From Mycolicibacterium chubuense NBB4 (GTDB lineage Bacteria; Actinomycetota; Actinomycetes; Mycobacteriales; Mycobacteriaceae), in NCBI RefSeq assembly GCF_000266905.1, contig NC_018027.1, positions 3,844,001-3,908,000 on the forward strand: a stretch of DNA of 64,000 nt. The letters run 5' to 3'. The notes under the pieces were generated by a model. It ran no database searches. It was not told where the DNA came from and saw only the letters and a list, made by a program, of their open reading frames with translations. A program made the position numbers and the translations under genes. Positions within the stretch are counted from its first letter, which is position 1. Every line of letters begins with the position of its first letter. This document shows, piece by piece, positions 24,908 to 33,317 of the stretch.

Positions 24908-26352
24908 GACCATCCGAGGACGCCGTCGGCCTGCTCGTCGGCGACGAGCGGATCACCGGCACCGGGCTCAGTCACCAGCACGTCTACCCGGCCACCGGCC
25001 AGCCCAACGCCACCGTCGCGCTGGCCGGCGCCCCCGAGATCGACCGTGCAGTCACCGCAGCGCGGGCGGCGCAGCGCGAATGGGCGGCGATGACGGTCGA
25101 CCGCCGCCGGGATCTGCTGGTCGATCTCGCCGACGTGCTGCACGAGCATCTCGACGAGCTCGCCCTGCTCAACGTGCACGACTACGCCGTGCCGATCTCC
25201 TTCGCAGGCACTGCGGTCCTGCTCGAACACTTCGTGCGTCATTTCGCGGGGTATGTCGACAAGCCGCAAGGGATCAGCTCGCCGGTGAGCGACTCGTTCG
25301 ACGTGAACCTCATCGAACGCGAACCGTACGGCGTCGTCGGCGTCATCGCGCCGTGGAACGGGTCGCTCGTGGTGGCCGGGTCGTGCGTGGCGCCGGCACT
25401 GGCCGCTGGCAACGCCGTGATCTTCAAACCCTCGGAACTGGCTCCGCTGGCGGCGTTGCGCTTCGGGGAGCTGTGCCTCGACGCCGGACTCCCGCCCGGA
25501 CTCGTCAACATCGTGCCCGCCGCTGCCCACGGCGCAGAACTGCTCGTCCGCCATCCGGGCGTCCGCAAGATTCATTTCACGGGCGGTGGCGCGACGGCGC
25601 GAACGGTGGTGGCCGCGGCCGCCGAGAACCTCACTCCCGTGGTCACCGAACTCGGTGGCAAGTCCGCCAACATCGTGTTCTCCGACGCAGACCTCGATGC
25701 CGCGGCCCAGATGTCCGCCCACCAGGGCCCGTTGATGCAATCCGGGCAGAGTTGCGCCTGCGCCAGCCGCATCCTCGTCCACACCTCCGTCTACGACGCG
25801 TTCGCCGAGAGATTCCTCGCCGTCGTCGCGGCGGCCCGAGTGGGCGATCCCCTCGACCCGGCCGTCGCCGTCGGACCGGTCATCAGCGCTGCGGCGGCCG
25901 ACCGCATCCTCGCCGACATCGATCAGGCGGTCCGCGTCGCGGCGGGTGAGCTGCTCGTCGGCGGCGAGCGCCTCGGCGGCGAGCTGGCGCAGGGGTACTA
26001 CATCGCGCCGACGGTGTTCGGCGATGTCGACAACGCGTCGCAGCTGGCGCAAGTGGAGACCTTCGGACCCGTCGTCTCGCTGATGCGATTCGACGACGAC
26101 ACCGACGCGGTGTGCATGGCCAACGACACCCCCTACGGCCTGAACGCCTTCCTGCACACTCGCGATCTCGGTCGCGCCCACACCGTCGCCCGGCGACTCG
26201 AGGCGGGCTCGGTGTGGATCAACCAGTTCAGTCAGATCGCGCCGCAGGGACCGTACGGCGGATACAAGCAGAGTGGCTTCGGCCGCACCGGCGGACTCGA
26301 CGGACTGCACGAGTTCCAACAGGTCAAGAACATCCGGATCGGGATGGGCTGA
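24904..26352 (+). CDS. NAD(P)-dependent aldehyde dehydrogenase
   Basis: Aldehyde dehydrogenase of 482 residues. PWNGSLVVAGSCVAPALAAGNAVIFKPSELAP is the cofactor region, FTGGGATAR the nucleotide loop, VTELGGKSANIVF carries the general-base Glu, GQSCACASRILVH carries the catalytic Cys, and ETFGPVVSLMRF is also conserved. It should oxidise the aldehyde made by the upstream alcohol dehydrogenases to an acid. It ends four bases before the stop of the convergent fused CoA-transferase gene, with no room for a separate terminator. Confidence 0.93.
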   Translation: MRPSEDAVGLLVGDERITGTGLSHQHVYPATGQPNATVALAGAPEIDRAVTAARAAQREWAAMTVDRRRDLLVDLADVLHEHLDELALLNVHDYAVPISFAGTAVLLEHFVRHFAGYVDKPQGISSPVSDSFDVNLIEREPYGVVGVIAPWNGSLVVAGSCVAPALAAGNAVIFKPSELAPLAALRFGELCLDAGLPPGLVNIVPAAAHGAELLVRHPGVRKIHFTGGGATARTVVAAAAENLTPVVTELGGKSANIVFSDADLDAAAQMSAHQGPLMQSGQSCACASRILVHTSVYDAFAERFLAVVAAARVGDPLDPAVAVGPVISAAAADRILADIDQAVRVAAGELLVGGERLGGELAQGYYIAPTVFGDVDNASQLAQVETFGPVVSLMRFDDDTDAVCMANDTPYGLNAFLHTRDLGRAHTVARRLEAGSVWINQFSQIAPQGPYGGYKQSGFGRTGGLDGLHEFQQVKNIRIGMG

Positions 26353-26356
26353 CCGA

Positions 26357-28741
26357 TCAGCGTGCGATCGTCGTGCCGATGACTCCGTCGGCCTCGAGGC
26401 GGCCGATCTCCTCATCGGTGAGTCCGAGCTCCCGAAGCACGTCGTGGTTGTGCTGGCCGAGCAGCGGCGCCGGACTGGTGTGCACCCGCTGCGGCCCCCG
26501 GGTGGACCGGTACGGCAGCGTGCTGTGCGGAGTCGGCGGATTGACGGGGTGCTCCACCGATTCGAAGAAGCCACGCCCGGTCAGCTGGGGCAGCTCCGTC
26601 TGCCGATGGGGCTGCATGACCTTGGCCACCGGAACGCCGTGGCCCCACAGTGCGTTCACGATCTCGTCGCCCGTGCGGCCGGCACACCACTGCGCGAGGT
26701 GTTCGTCGATCAGGTCGTGGTGCGCGCGTCGGCCCGCCGCAGTGACGAGTTCGGCGGCCTGCGCCCACTGCGGACGGCCCAACGCGTCGCGCAGACCTTC
26801 CCACTGCGTGTCGGTGGCCACCGCCACCGCCACCCAGCAGTCGCGCCGGCCGAATTCGTCGATCTCGTCGGTGAGGTACAGGTTCTGCGGCGCGGCGGTG
26901 GGTCCGCGGTTGCCGCTTCGCTGCAGCAGCGCACCGTAGGCGGAGTATTCGATCACCTGCTCGGCGGCGATGTTGAGGGCGGCGTCGACCATCGCGGCCT
27001 CGACCATCGACCCTTCCCCGGTGCGGCGGCGGTGCTCGACGGCCAGCAGGGTGGCGTTCAGCGCGTGGATCCCGGCGTTGGGGTCACCCACCGAATACGG
27101 CTCGAACGGGTTGAGGTCGGGATAGCCGGTGAGCCAGCTGATGCCGGCGGCGGCCTCGATGACGTAGGCGAAGGCCGGGTTGTCCCGCCACGGGCCGTCG
27201 AGCCCGAAACCGGGCATGCGGACCATGATCACGTCGGGTCGGACTTCTCTGACCGCGTCGTAGGTCAGGCCCATGCTCTCGAGAACGCGCGGAGTGAAGT
27301 TCTCCACGACGATGTCGGCTGTCGCGATCAGTCGGCGGAGCAGGTCCCGGCCGGTCGGGCTCTGCAGGTCGAGCGTGACGCCGCGCTTGTTGGTGTTCAG
27401 GCCCGAGAAGATCGGCGACCGTTCCCACCACTGCGCCTCGGTGGCGGGGATACCGGCGATCAGCCGGGTGCCGTCGGGGTGGCGGGTCGACTCGACGTGG
27501 ATGACGTCCGCGCCGAGCATCGCCAGCAGATGCGTACAGCTCGGCCCCGCCCAGAACGTCGTCATGTCGACGACCCGCAGGCCCTCGAACGGCAGGCTGT
27601 CGCGCCGTGGCAGCGGCTCAGGTGTGCGATCCCAGGAGCGGTAGGCCTCGGTGTGCTCGCCGAGCCGCGGCGCGGGCGCGGGCGGGCGCAGCGTGTCCGG
27701 CGCCATCCGGTACGGATGGGTCGGCTGGGTGAAGCCGTCGCGCGGGTTGACCACGAACGAGGCGCGCTCCACGAAGTGGTCGAGTTTCTCGATGTTGGCG
27801 CCGTTGGCCACCGGGGCGTTCGGAATGCGGAAAGCGCCGGCCAGGTCGCGGACCTCGTCGACCGTCTGCTCGGCGACCCAGGCGTAGAGGTCGGCGGAGT
27901 GTTCGTTGGCCTGCTGGGTGATCGTCAGCGGCGAGTTCTCGTCGATCCATTCGGCGTGGCCCGTCATCGCGCACAGATCGAACCACTGCTGCGCGGTGCC
28001 GCACCCGATGTCGACCAGACCGTCCTCGGCCCGGGCGATCCCCGGCACGGTCAGGCGGCGGGCGTCGCGCCACGGTCTGCCCAGCATCTCGAAATACGTG
28101 ACGGGGTAATACGTCAGACCCAGAACGCTGGTCTCCAACATCGACAGGTCGATCAGCTCGGCTCCACCGCGCATCCGCGACGCGAGCGTGAACGCGCTGG
28201 CGTAGGCACCCGCCACGTACTCCCCGACCTGGCCGCCGACGCAGACCGGGGCACGGTCGGGAGCGCCGCGGCCGAGGCCGACGATCCCGCCCGACCACGC
28301 CTGAAGCGTGAATTCCGTTGCGGGCCGGTCACACCAGGGTCCCTCGAGGCCGAACGGCGTGATCGCCGTGACCGTCAGATGCGGATTGGCACGGTGGATC
28401 CCCGCGGGGCCGAAGTCCCGGTGTTGCGTCAGGTCGGAGCCCGGCGTCCAGACCACCGCGTCCGCGCCGGCGAGCAGGGTGTCGAGAAACTCTGCGTCCG
28501 TCCGGGGGTCGGCAACCACGCTGCGCTTGGAGCAGGCGAGGAACGAGAACAGCGCGCCGTCGGCGCCCTCGACGATGTCGGACCCCGAGGCCGACCAGCC
28601 GCGCAGCGGATCACCCTGCGGCGGCTCGACTTTGACGACCTCGGCGCCGCCGTCGGCGAGCAGCTTCGTGCAGTAGGCGCCGGCGATTCCGGTCGAGAGG
28701 TCGACGACGACGTAGCCCGCCAACGGCGGTTCCGACGTCAT
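26357..28741 (-). CDS. double-domain (fused) CaiB/BaiF CoA-transferase
   Basis: Protein of 794 residues with two class III CoA-transferase domains, about residues 1-385 and 400-794; the usual single protein is about 400. Domain 1 starts LAGYVVVDLSTGIAGAYCTKLLADGGAEVVKVEPP. Domain 2 starts LPFEGLRVVDMTTFWAGPSCTHLLAMLGADVIHVE. At the place of the catalytic Asp, domain 2 has the expected GDPNAG, while domain 1 reads GQVGEYVAG with Glu. So one half may be structural or altered. The ATG overlaps the stop of the upstream enoyl-CoA hydratase (ATGA). Last gene of the long minus-strand array. Confidence 0.9.
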   Translation of the reverse strand: MTSEPPLAGYVVVDLSTGIAGAYCTKLLADGGAEVVKVEPPQGDPLRGWSASGSDIVEGADGALFSFLACSKRSVVADPRTDAEFLDTLLAGADAVVWTPGSDLTQHRDFGPAGIHRANPHLTVTAITPFGLEGPWCDRPATEFTLQAWSGGIVGLGRGAPDRAPVCVGGQVGEYVAGAYASAFTLASRMRGGAELIDLSMLETSVLGLTYYPVTYFEMLGRPWRDARRLTVPGIARAEDGLVDIGCGTAQQWFDLCAMTGHAEWIDENSPLTITQQANEHSADLYAWVAEQTVDEVRDLAGAFRIPNAPVANGANIEKLDHFVERASFVVNPRDGFTQPTHPYRMAPDTLRPPAPAPRLGEHTEAYRSWDRTPEPLPRRDSLPFEGLRVVDMTTFWAGPSCTHLLAMLGADVIHVESTRHPDGTRLIAGIPATEAQWWERSPIFSGLNTNKRGVTLDLQSPTGRDLLRRLIATADIVVENFTPRVLESMGLTYDAVREVRPDVIMVRMPGFGLDGPWRDNPAFAYVIEAAAGISWLTGYPDLNPFEPYSVGDPNAGIHALNATLLAVEHRRRTGEGSMVEAAMVDAALNIAAEQVIEYSAYGALLQRSGNRGPTAAPQNLYLTDEIDEFGRRDCWVAVAVATDTQWEGLRDALGRPQWAQAAELVTAAGRRAHHDLIDEHLAQWCAGRTGDEIVNALWGHGVPVAKVMQPHRQTELPQLTGRGFFESVEHPVNPPTPHSTLPYRSTRGPQRVHTSPAPLLGQHNHDVLRELGLTDEEIGRLEADGVIGTTIAR

Positions 28742-29709
28742 GATCCGCCCTCGGCTGCGCGCCGATTCGACTTGCTGAGCCGGAAGTCCGGCGGGAACCG
28801 GTTGTCGTTGTCGTTGACCGCGTCGGCGAGACCGCTGTCGATCGCCTCGTTCATGTCGAGGTCGTCTCCGTCGCTGACCGCGCCCCCGCCCATCGACTCG
28901 AAGAACGCCGACAGCAGGCTGCCCATGTACTCGCCCTGGTGCTGTTTGAAGATCTCGAAGAACATCTTCTGCTGGAACACGGTGTCCACGGGGCGGTTCC
29001 GCGCGCAGGACCGGGCGTACTTGTCGACCTCGGCTTCGAGGCGGTCCCGCGGCACCACCTTGTTGAGGAAGTTGCAGTCGTACATCTCCGCGGCGGTGAA
29101 CGGGCGCCCGGTGAAGACCATCTCCTGAAACTTGCGCAGGCCCATCATCTGCACCCAGGTCCACATCCGCGGGCCCCACCCGTAATACCGGAACGACGGG
29201 TGACCGAACAGCGCATCGTCGGAGGAGATGACCAGATCGGCGTCCGCACACTGGTAGAAGTGCCAGCCGTAGCAGTACCCCTTCGCCTCGACGATGGTGA
29301 TCTTCTTGCACTCCTGCAACGGCCGGTTGCCGGCCGCGACGTTGGCGTACCAGGCGCTGATCGTCGCGCCGTTGCGGAACGTGCCCTTCGGCGGGTAGGT
29401 GACCTCCCCTACCCCGTCATCCTCGAGACGCAGCTCGGCCAGCCGTGCCGCGGGGTCGTCACGGCCCTCCATGAACTCGGGGAGGTCCGCACCGCTGCCC
29501 AGATTGTCGCCGACGCCGCGGATGACGACGACTTTGACGTCGTTGTCGACGGTGGCCGCCCGCAGCAGGTCCGCGTATCGCAGCCGCGCCGCCGACGTGG
29601 GGGCGTTCAGATACTCCGGGCGGTTGAACGTGACCGTGGCGATCTTGGTCTGCGGGTCCTTCCGGTAGAGGATGATCTCCTCCGGAGAGGGCCGTTGCAC
29701 ATCCGGCAT
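28738..29709 (-). CDS. enoyl-CoA hydratase/isomerase family protein
   Basis: Crotonase-superfamily protein of 323 residues, longer than the usual 260. ATVTFNRPEYLNAP, a GSGADLPEFMEG oxyanion region, EAKGYCYGWHFYQCADADLVISSDDALFGHPSF and GRPFTAAEMYDCNFLNKVVPRDRL identify it. An insert of about 40 residues (LEDDGVGEVTYPPKGTF) and a charged C-terminal tail set it apart. It overlaps the fused CoA-transferase by four bases. Hydration or C-C bond hydrolysis of a ring-derived acyl-CoA is possible. Confidence 0.87.
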   Translation of the reverse strand: MPDVQRPSPEEIILYRKDPQTKIATVTFNRPEYLNAPTSAARLRYADLLRAATVDNDVKVVVIRGVGDNLGSGADLPEFMEGRDDPAARLAELRLEDDGVGEVTYPPKGTFRNGATISAWYANVAAGNRPLQECKKITIVEAKGYCYGWHFYQCADADLVISSDDALFGHPSFRYYGWGPRMWTWVQMMGLRKFQEMVFTGRPFTAAEMYDCNFLNKVVPRDRLEAEVDKYARSCARNRPVDTVFQQKMFFEIFKQHQGEYMGSLLSAFFESMGGGAVSDGDDLDMNEAIDSGLADAVNDNDNRFPPDFRLSKSNRRAAEGGS

Positions 29710-29719
29710 GTGTTCGGAC

Positions 29720-30856
29720 TCAACCGATTCCGGCCGTTGCCTGCGCAGGCAGGGGGCTCGTGGTGAGCACCTCGGGCCCGTCGCCGCCGATCAGCACGGC
29801 GTCGCGCCGGAACACCGCCCCCACCCCCGGCTCCCAGACGTAGCCGGTCACGGCCAGCACGGTGCCGGGGTCGAGACGTTCGTCGGCCGACGTCTGCGCC
29901 AGATCCGGCGAGATGACCGGCGGGTCGAACCCGAGGCCGAGCCCGTGAGCGACCGGCATCGGCGGCAGCGACTCCCCTGCGGCCTCGTAGGCGGTGAACA
30001 GATCCGCCGCAGAAGCTCCCGGCCGGCACGCGGCAACGAGCCTGTCCCACAGCGCGTTCGACCGCGCGTACAACTCGTCAGCGCCCTTCACGTCGCCGAC
30101 CGGCCAGGTGCGCCCGACTTCGCCGACGTAACCCCCCGCCAGGGCGCCGGAGGCGAACGCCACCAGGTCGCCGTCGGCGACGCGGCGGTCACGGCGGCCG
30201 ACGCGCCATGAGTGCTCACGGGACGTGATCCAGGCGCCGTCCTGGGTGGCCGACGTGCTCACTCCGCCGGCGGCCATCGCCTCGAGCATGACCCCGGTGA
30301 GGGCCTGCTCGGTGGTTCCCGGCGCGAGTTCGGCCACCGCGGCCGCCAGCCCGTCCTCGGCGACGCCGAGCGCACCGCGCAGCGCGGCGATCTCGTCGGG
30401 CGTCTTGACCCGGCGCGCGGCCCGCATCGCGACCTCCCCGTCGACCAGTTCGGCGTTCGGGAAGGCCATCGGCAACAGCTGAGCGAAAGTCGGTGACAGC
30501 GCGTCTGTTCCGACGCGCTTCGCGCCCGCCGCGCCGTCGATGTTCTTCAGCACCTCGATGAGCGTCATCGGGTTCCAGGCCAATCCGTAGAGGTGGTCGT
30601 GCCCGATCTCGTCGGGCATGCCCTCGTCCCAGCTGCTGTTCAGGTGGATCTCACCGGTGGCTCGGACCACCACGCAAATCGGGGCGAACGGGCGGGTGCC
30701 CGCCACCCACAGCTGCGGCGCCCCGGTGACATACCGGACGTTGGCCTGCCGGCCGAGCACGAGGATGTCGAGGTCGTTCGCCTCCATCTGCGCCAGCGCA
30801 CGTTCGCGGCGCCCGATGCGCAACGCGGGAGGGTCGGGAAGAACTTCATCGGTCAT
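29720..30856 (-). CDS. M24 (aminopeptidase P/creatinase-like) protein, metal site degenerate
   Basis: Pita-bread-fold protein of 378 residues: creatinase-like N-terminal domain (RANVRYVTG type segment) and M24 C-terminal domain. Compared with its neighbour at 30853, four of five metal ligands are changed: first Asp to Ala (VAFASGALAGGY), second Asp to Glu (VGEVGRTW), Glu to Thr (AVTGYVWEPG) and Glu to Asp (FRRDAVLI); only His in AHGLGLGF is kept. It is probably not a peptidase. It may be a non-catalytic partner of the adjacent protein or a metal-free enzyme like creatinase. Start overlaps the previous stop (ATGA). Confidence 0.85.
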   Translation of the reverse strand: MTDEVLPDPPALRIGRRERALAQMEANDLDILVLGRQANVRYVTGAPQLWVAGTRPFAPICVVVRATGEIHLNSSWDEGMPDEIGHDHLYGLAWNPMTLIEVLKNIDGAAGAKRVGTDALSPTFAQLLPMAFPNAELVDGEVAMRAARRVKTPDEIAALRGALGVAEDGLAAAVAELAPGTTEQALTGVMLEAMAAGGVSTSATQDGAWITSREHSWRVGRRDRRVADGDLVAFASGALAGGYVGEVGRTWPVGDVKGADELYARSNALWDRLVAACRPGASAADLFTAYEAAGESLPPMPVAHGLGLGFDPPVISPDLAQTSADERLDPGTVLAVTGYVWEPGVGAVFRRDAVLIGGDGPEVLTTSPLPAQATAGIG

Positions 30857-32109
30857 GCGCGCGCGCCCTCTCCGTACGGTGCGTAGGGGTAGTCGGTGAT
30901 CGGCACATAGCCGTCCTCGGTGACCACGACGATCTCCTCGCTGCGGTAGCCGCCTGTTCCGTCTTCCCACACGACCGGTTCGAGCACGAGCGCCATCCCG
31001 GCCGGGATGACGAAGTTGTCGTCGAAGTCCTCGCCGAGATCGGTCCCGATCAACGGTGTTTCGGCGGCGTTGGTGCCGATGCCGTGCCCGAGGTAGAAAT
31101 GCGGGAGCCAGGGTTTGGCGCCGCCGTTGGCCGCGATCGCCGCTCGGGCGAGATCCCCGCACGTGGTGCCCCCCCGCAGCACGGCCAGGACGGCGTCGAG
31201 GATCGCGCGCCACTGATCGAACTGCGCCTGCTGGCGAGCCGACGGTTCCTCGCCCACCAACCAGGTGCGGCCGAAGTCCGAGCAGTACCCCTCGTAGGTG
31301 ATGCTCACATCCGTCCACAGCACGTCACCCTTGGCCAGCGCGCGCTCGGTGGTCAGCAGCGGCAGCGCCAGGTCACCTGTCGTGGTCCACGTGCCCGCGG
31401 CTTTGGAGGTGGGCATCACCTGCCAGATCGCCTCGAGCATGTTGGCGGTCGCGCCGAGCTCGAAGGCGCGCCGGACGAAGGCTGCGGACAGGTCGATCTG
31501 CCGCACGCCCGGTGCCAGTGACTTCTGCACGTCGACGGCCGCTTCCTCGGTGATGCGGCAGGCCTTGCGGATGGCCGCGACCTGGTCGACGGTCTTGACC
31601 AGTTTGGCCGGCCCGATCACCAGCGCGGCGTCCGTCGGCGCACCCGCCGGGAAGAGCCGGCCGGCGCTGCGGCGCATCGCTCCGGTCAGCTCGTCGACCG
31701 CGATGCTGGATCCCGCCGGGATGAGGCCGGCCAGGATCGACGCGAAATGCTCTACCCCTTCGTCGAATTCGAGATACAGCGGCCCGTGCACGTGGTCGTC
31801 GGGCAGTTCCGACTCGAACGAGCTGCCTTCCCGGAACGGCATGTAGAGGTGGGGGTGCTCGTCGTCGGCGAGCACGACGGCGACGGGTCGCTCGACATGA
31901 GACAGGCCGGCGTCGAGCAGCGGCCAGCTGGCGCCCGTCGCGTACACCACATTGCCGTTGCCGAGCAGGACCAGCGCGTCGACGCCCCTGTCCCTCATCG
32001 ACGCGCGCAGCCGCGCACCGCACTCGCGGTACATCCGACCGCGGTCGGGCAGCTCGGGGATGTCGCGGGCGGTGGTGCCGGCGCCCCAGGCGGTCGCGAA
32101 GGTGGTCAT
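30853..32109 (-). CDS. M24 metallohydrolase (Xaa-Pro peptidase-like), intact metal site
   Basis: Protein of 418 residues with creatinase N-terminal domain and M24 domain. All five metal ligands are visible: Asp in LWTDVSITYEGYC, Asp in CSDFGRTW, His in LGHGIGTN, Glu in VLEPVVW and Glu in YRSEEIVVV. Family members cleave Xaa-Pro bonds or other C-N bonds. Its position between an amidohydrolase and the degenerate paralogue, all overlapping by ATGA, argues for a catabolic C-N hydrolase rather than housekeeping peptidase. The ATG at 32109 is used; longer readings to 32247 are inside the upstream gene. Confidence 0.88.
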   Translation of the reverse strand: MTTFATAWGAGTTARDIPELPDRGRMYRECGARLRASMRDRGVDALVLLGNGNVVYATGASWPLLDAGLSHVERPVAVVLADDEHPHLYMPFREGSSFESELPDDHVHGPLYLEFDEGVEHFASILAGLIPAGSSIAVDELTGAMRRSAGRLFPAGAPTDAALVIGPAKLVKTVDQVAAIRKACRITEEAAVDVQKSLAPGVRQIDLSAAFVRRAFELGATANMLEAIWQVMPTSKAAGTWTTTGDLALPLLTTERALAKGDVLWTDVSITYEGYCSDFGRTWLVGEEPSARQQAQFDQWRAILDAVLAVLRGGTTCGDLARAAIAANGGAKPWLPHFYLGHGIGTNAAETPLIGTDLGEDFDDNFVIPAGMALVLEPVVWEDGTGGYRSEEIVVVTEDGYVPITDYPYAPYGEGARA

Positions 32110-33278
32110 GACAGGCCCAGGAAGTGCTGCACGTTGGTGCTGACGATCTTGACCGCGGCCTCGCTGCCGACCGCCTCCACGACCGAGGCCAGCGACTTCT
32201 CGGAGTAGCCGAAGGTGCTCTCGTTGTGCGGGTAGTCCGAGGACCACATGACGTTGTCCACTCCGATGCGGTCGATCAGCGCCAGACCGAGCGGGTCGAT
32301 CATGAACGAGGCGCTCATGTGGTTGTCCCAGTAGTGGCGCACGGGATGCTCGAGCTCGTGGTTGAACATGTGCCGGTAGGAGGCCAGCATGTGTTCGGCG
32401 TCCTGCAGGGCGGTGGGCACCCAGGCGATCCCGCCCTCGAACCAGCCGATCTTCAGGGCCGGGTGGCGATCCAGGATGCCGGAGAACACGTACTTGGCGA
32501 ACTGCTCACGGAACGAGTCGACGTTGACCATCATGCCGACGACCACGCTGTTGTTCTGGCAGGGCGTCTTGGGCGGGGTCTCGCCGATGTGGTGGCTGAC
32601 CGGCAGGCCGGCCGCTTCAATCTCGTCCCACACGGCGTCCATCGTCGTGCTGCCGTAGTCGTAGACGTTGCCGTCGTCGTCCTTGCCGGGATTGAGCGGC
32701 AGCAGGAACGTCTTGAGCCCGAGCGACTTCAGTTCCGCCAGGGTGGACCGGGTCCCGGCAGGGTCCCACCAGTTGATCAGCCCGACGCCGTAGAAGTGCC
32801 CGTTGGACCGCTCCTGCAGATCGGCGATGTGCTCGTTGTAGATGCGGAAGACGCGCTCGCGCAGAGCCTTGTCCGGGTAGTGGAACAGCGCGAGCACGGC
32901 GTTGGGGAAGGCGAGCTCCTTGTCGATGCCGTCCTCTTTGAGCTCGCGGATGCGGGCCTCGATGTTGTTGGACGCCGCGCCGGCGAGGTCGTCGTACTGC
33001 ATCAGCACCCGGCCGAAGTCACCGCCGGTCCAGGCCTTGCCCTTCATGCCCACCATGTAGGCACCGTCCTCGTACCAGATTCGCGGGGCCGCGCCCTTGA
33101 GTTCCTCGGGGAAGCGCTCGTAGAAGATGTCGTCGGCCACGGAGATGTGATTGTCGGCCGAGAAGATCACGGTGTCGGCGGGCAGCCCGGTGACGGCGCC
33201 GGTCGAGTGACCGTGCCGGTTCTTCGGGGCGCCGAAACCTTCGGGCGGATAGAGGGTTACGTCGGTGAGGGTGGACAT
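32106..33278 (-). CDS. amidohydrolase-2 family metal-dependent hydrolase, second copy
   Basis: Protein of 390 residues, ACMSD-like TIM barrel. IFSADNHISVADDIFYERFP holds the N-terminal metal His, VSHHIGETP the second His, and WSSDYPHNESTFGYS the metal Asp. Distant from but clearly related to the protein at 1758. The ATG at 33278 has GGAG six bases upstream; an in-frame TTG at 33290 does not. It follows the P450 gene with a 40-base gap. Likely hydrolysis or decarboxylation of a ring-cleavage product; substrate unknown. Confidence 0.88.
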   Translation of the reverse strand: MSTLTDVTLYPPEGFGAPKNRHGHSTGAVTGLPADTVIFSADNHISVADDIFYERFPEELKGAAPRIWYEDGAYMVGMKGKAWTGGDFGRVLMQYDDLAGAASNNIEARIRELKEDGIDKELAFPNAVLALFHYPDKALRERVFRIYNEHIADLQERSNGHFYGVGLINWWDPAGTRSTLAELKSLGLKTFLLPLNPGKDDDGNVYDYGSTTMDAVWDEIEAAGLPVSHHIGETPPKTPCQNNSVVVGMMVNVDSFREQFAKYVFSGILDRHPALKIGWFEGGIAWVPTALQDAEHMLASYRHMFNHELEHPVRHYWDNHMSASFMIDPLGLALIDRIGVDNVMWSSDYPHNESTFGYSEKSLASVVEAVGSEAAVKIVSTNVQHFLGLS

Positions 33279-33317
33279 CGTGGGCTCCAATCGAGCTGTA
33301 GGACTGGTTTTCGGGCC

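Noticed and set aside
26273..29128. A 951-codon plus-strand open frame opposite the fused CoA-transferase and EchA genes
   Set aside because: It is a high-GC antisense shadow: composition is Arg/Gly/Val/Asp-rich without any domain, while both opposite-strand genes show full family motifs.
28742..29311. N-terminal extension of the fused CoA-transferase
   Set aside because: This part is another frame of the EchA gene; the ATG at 28741 with ATGA overlap begins exactly at the CaiB domain.
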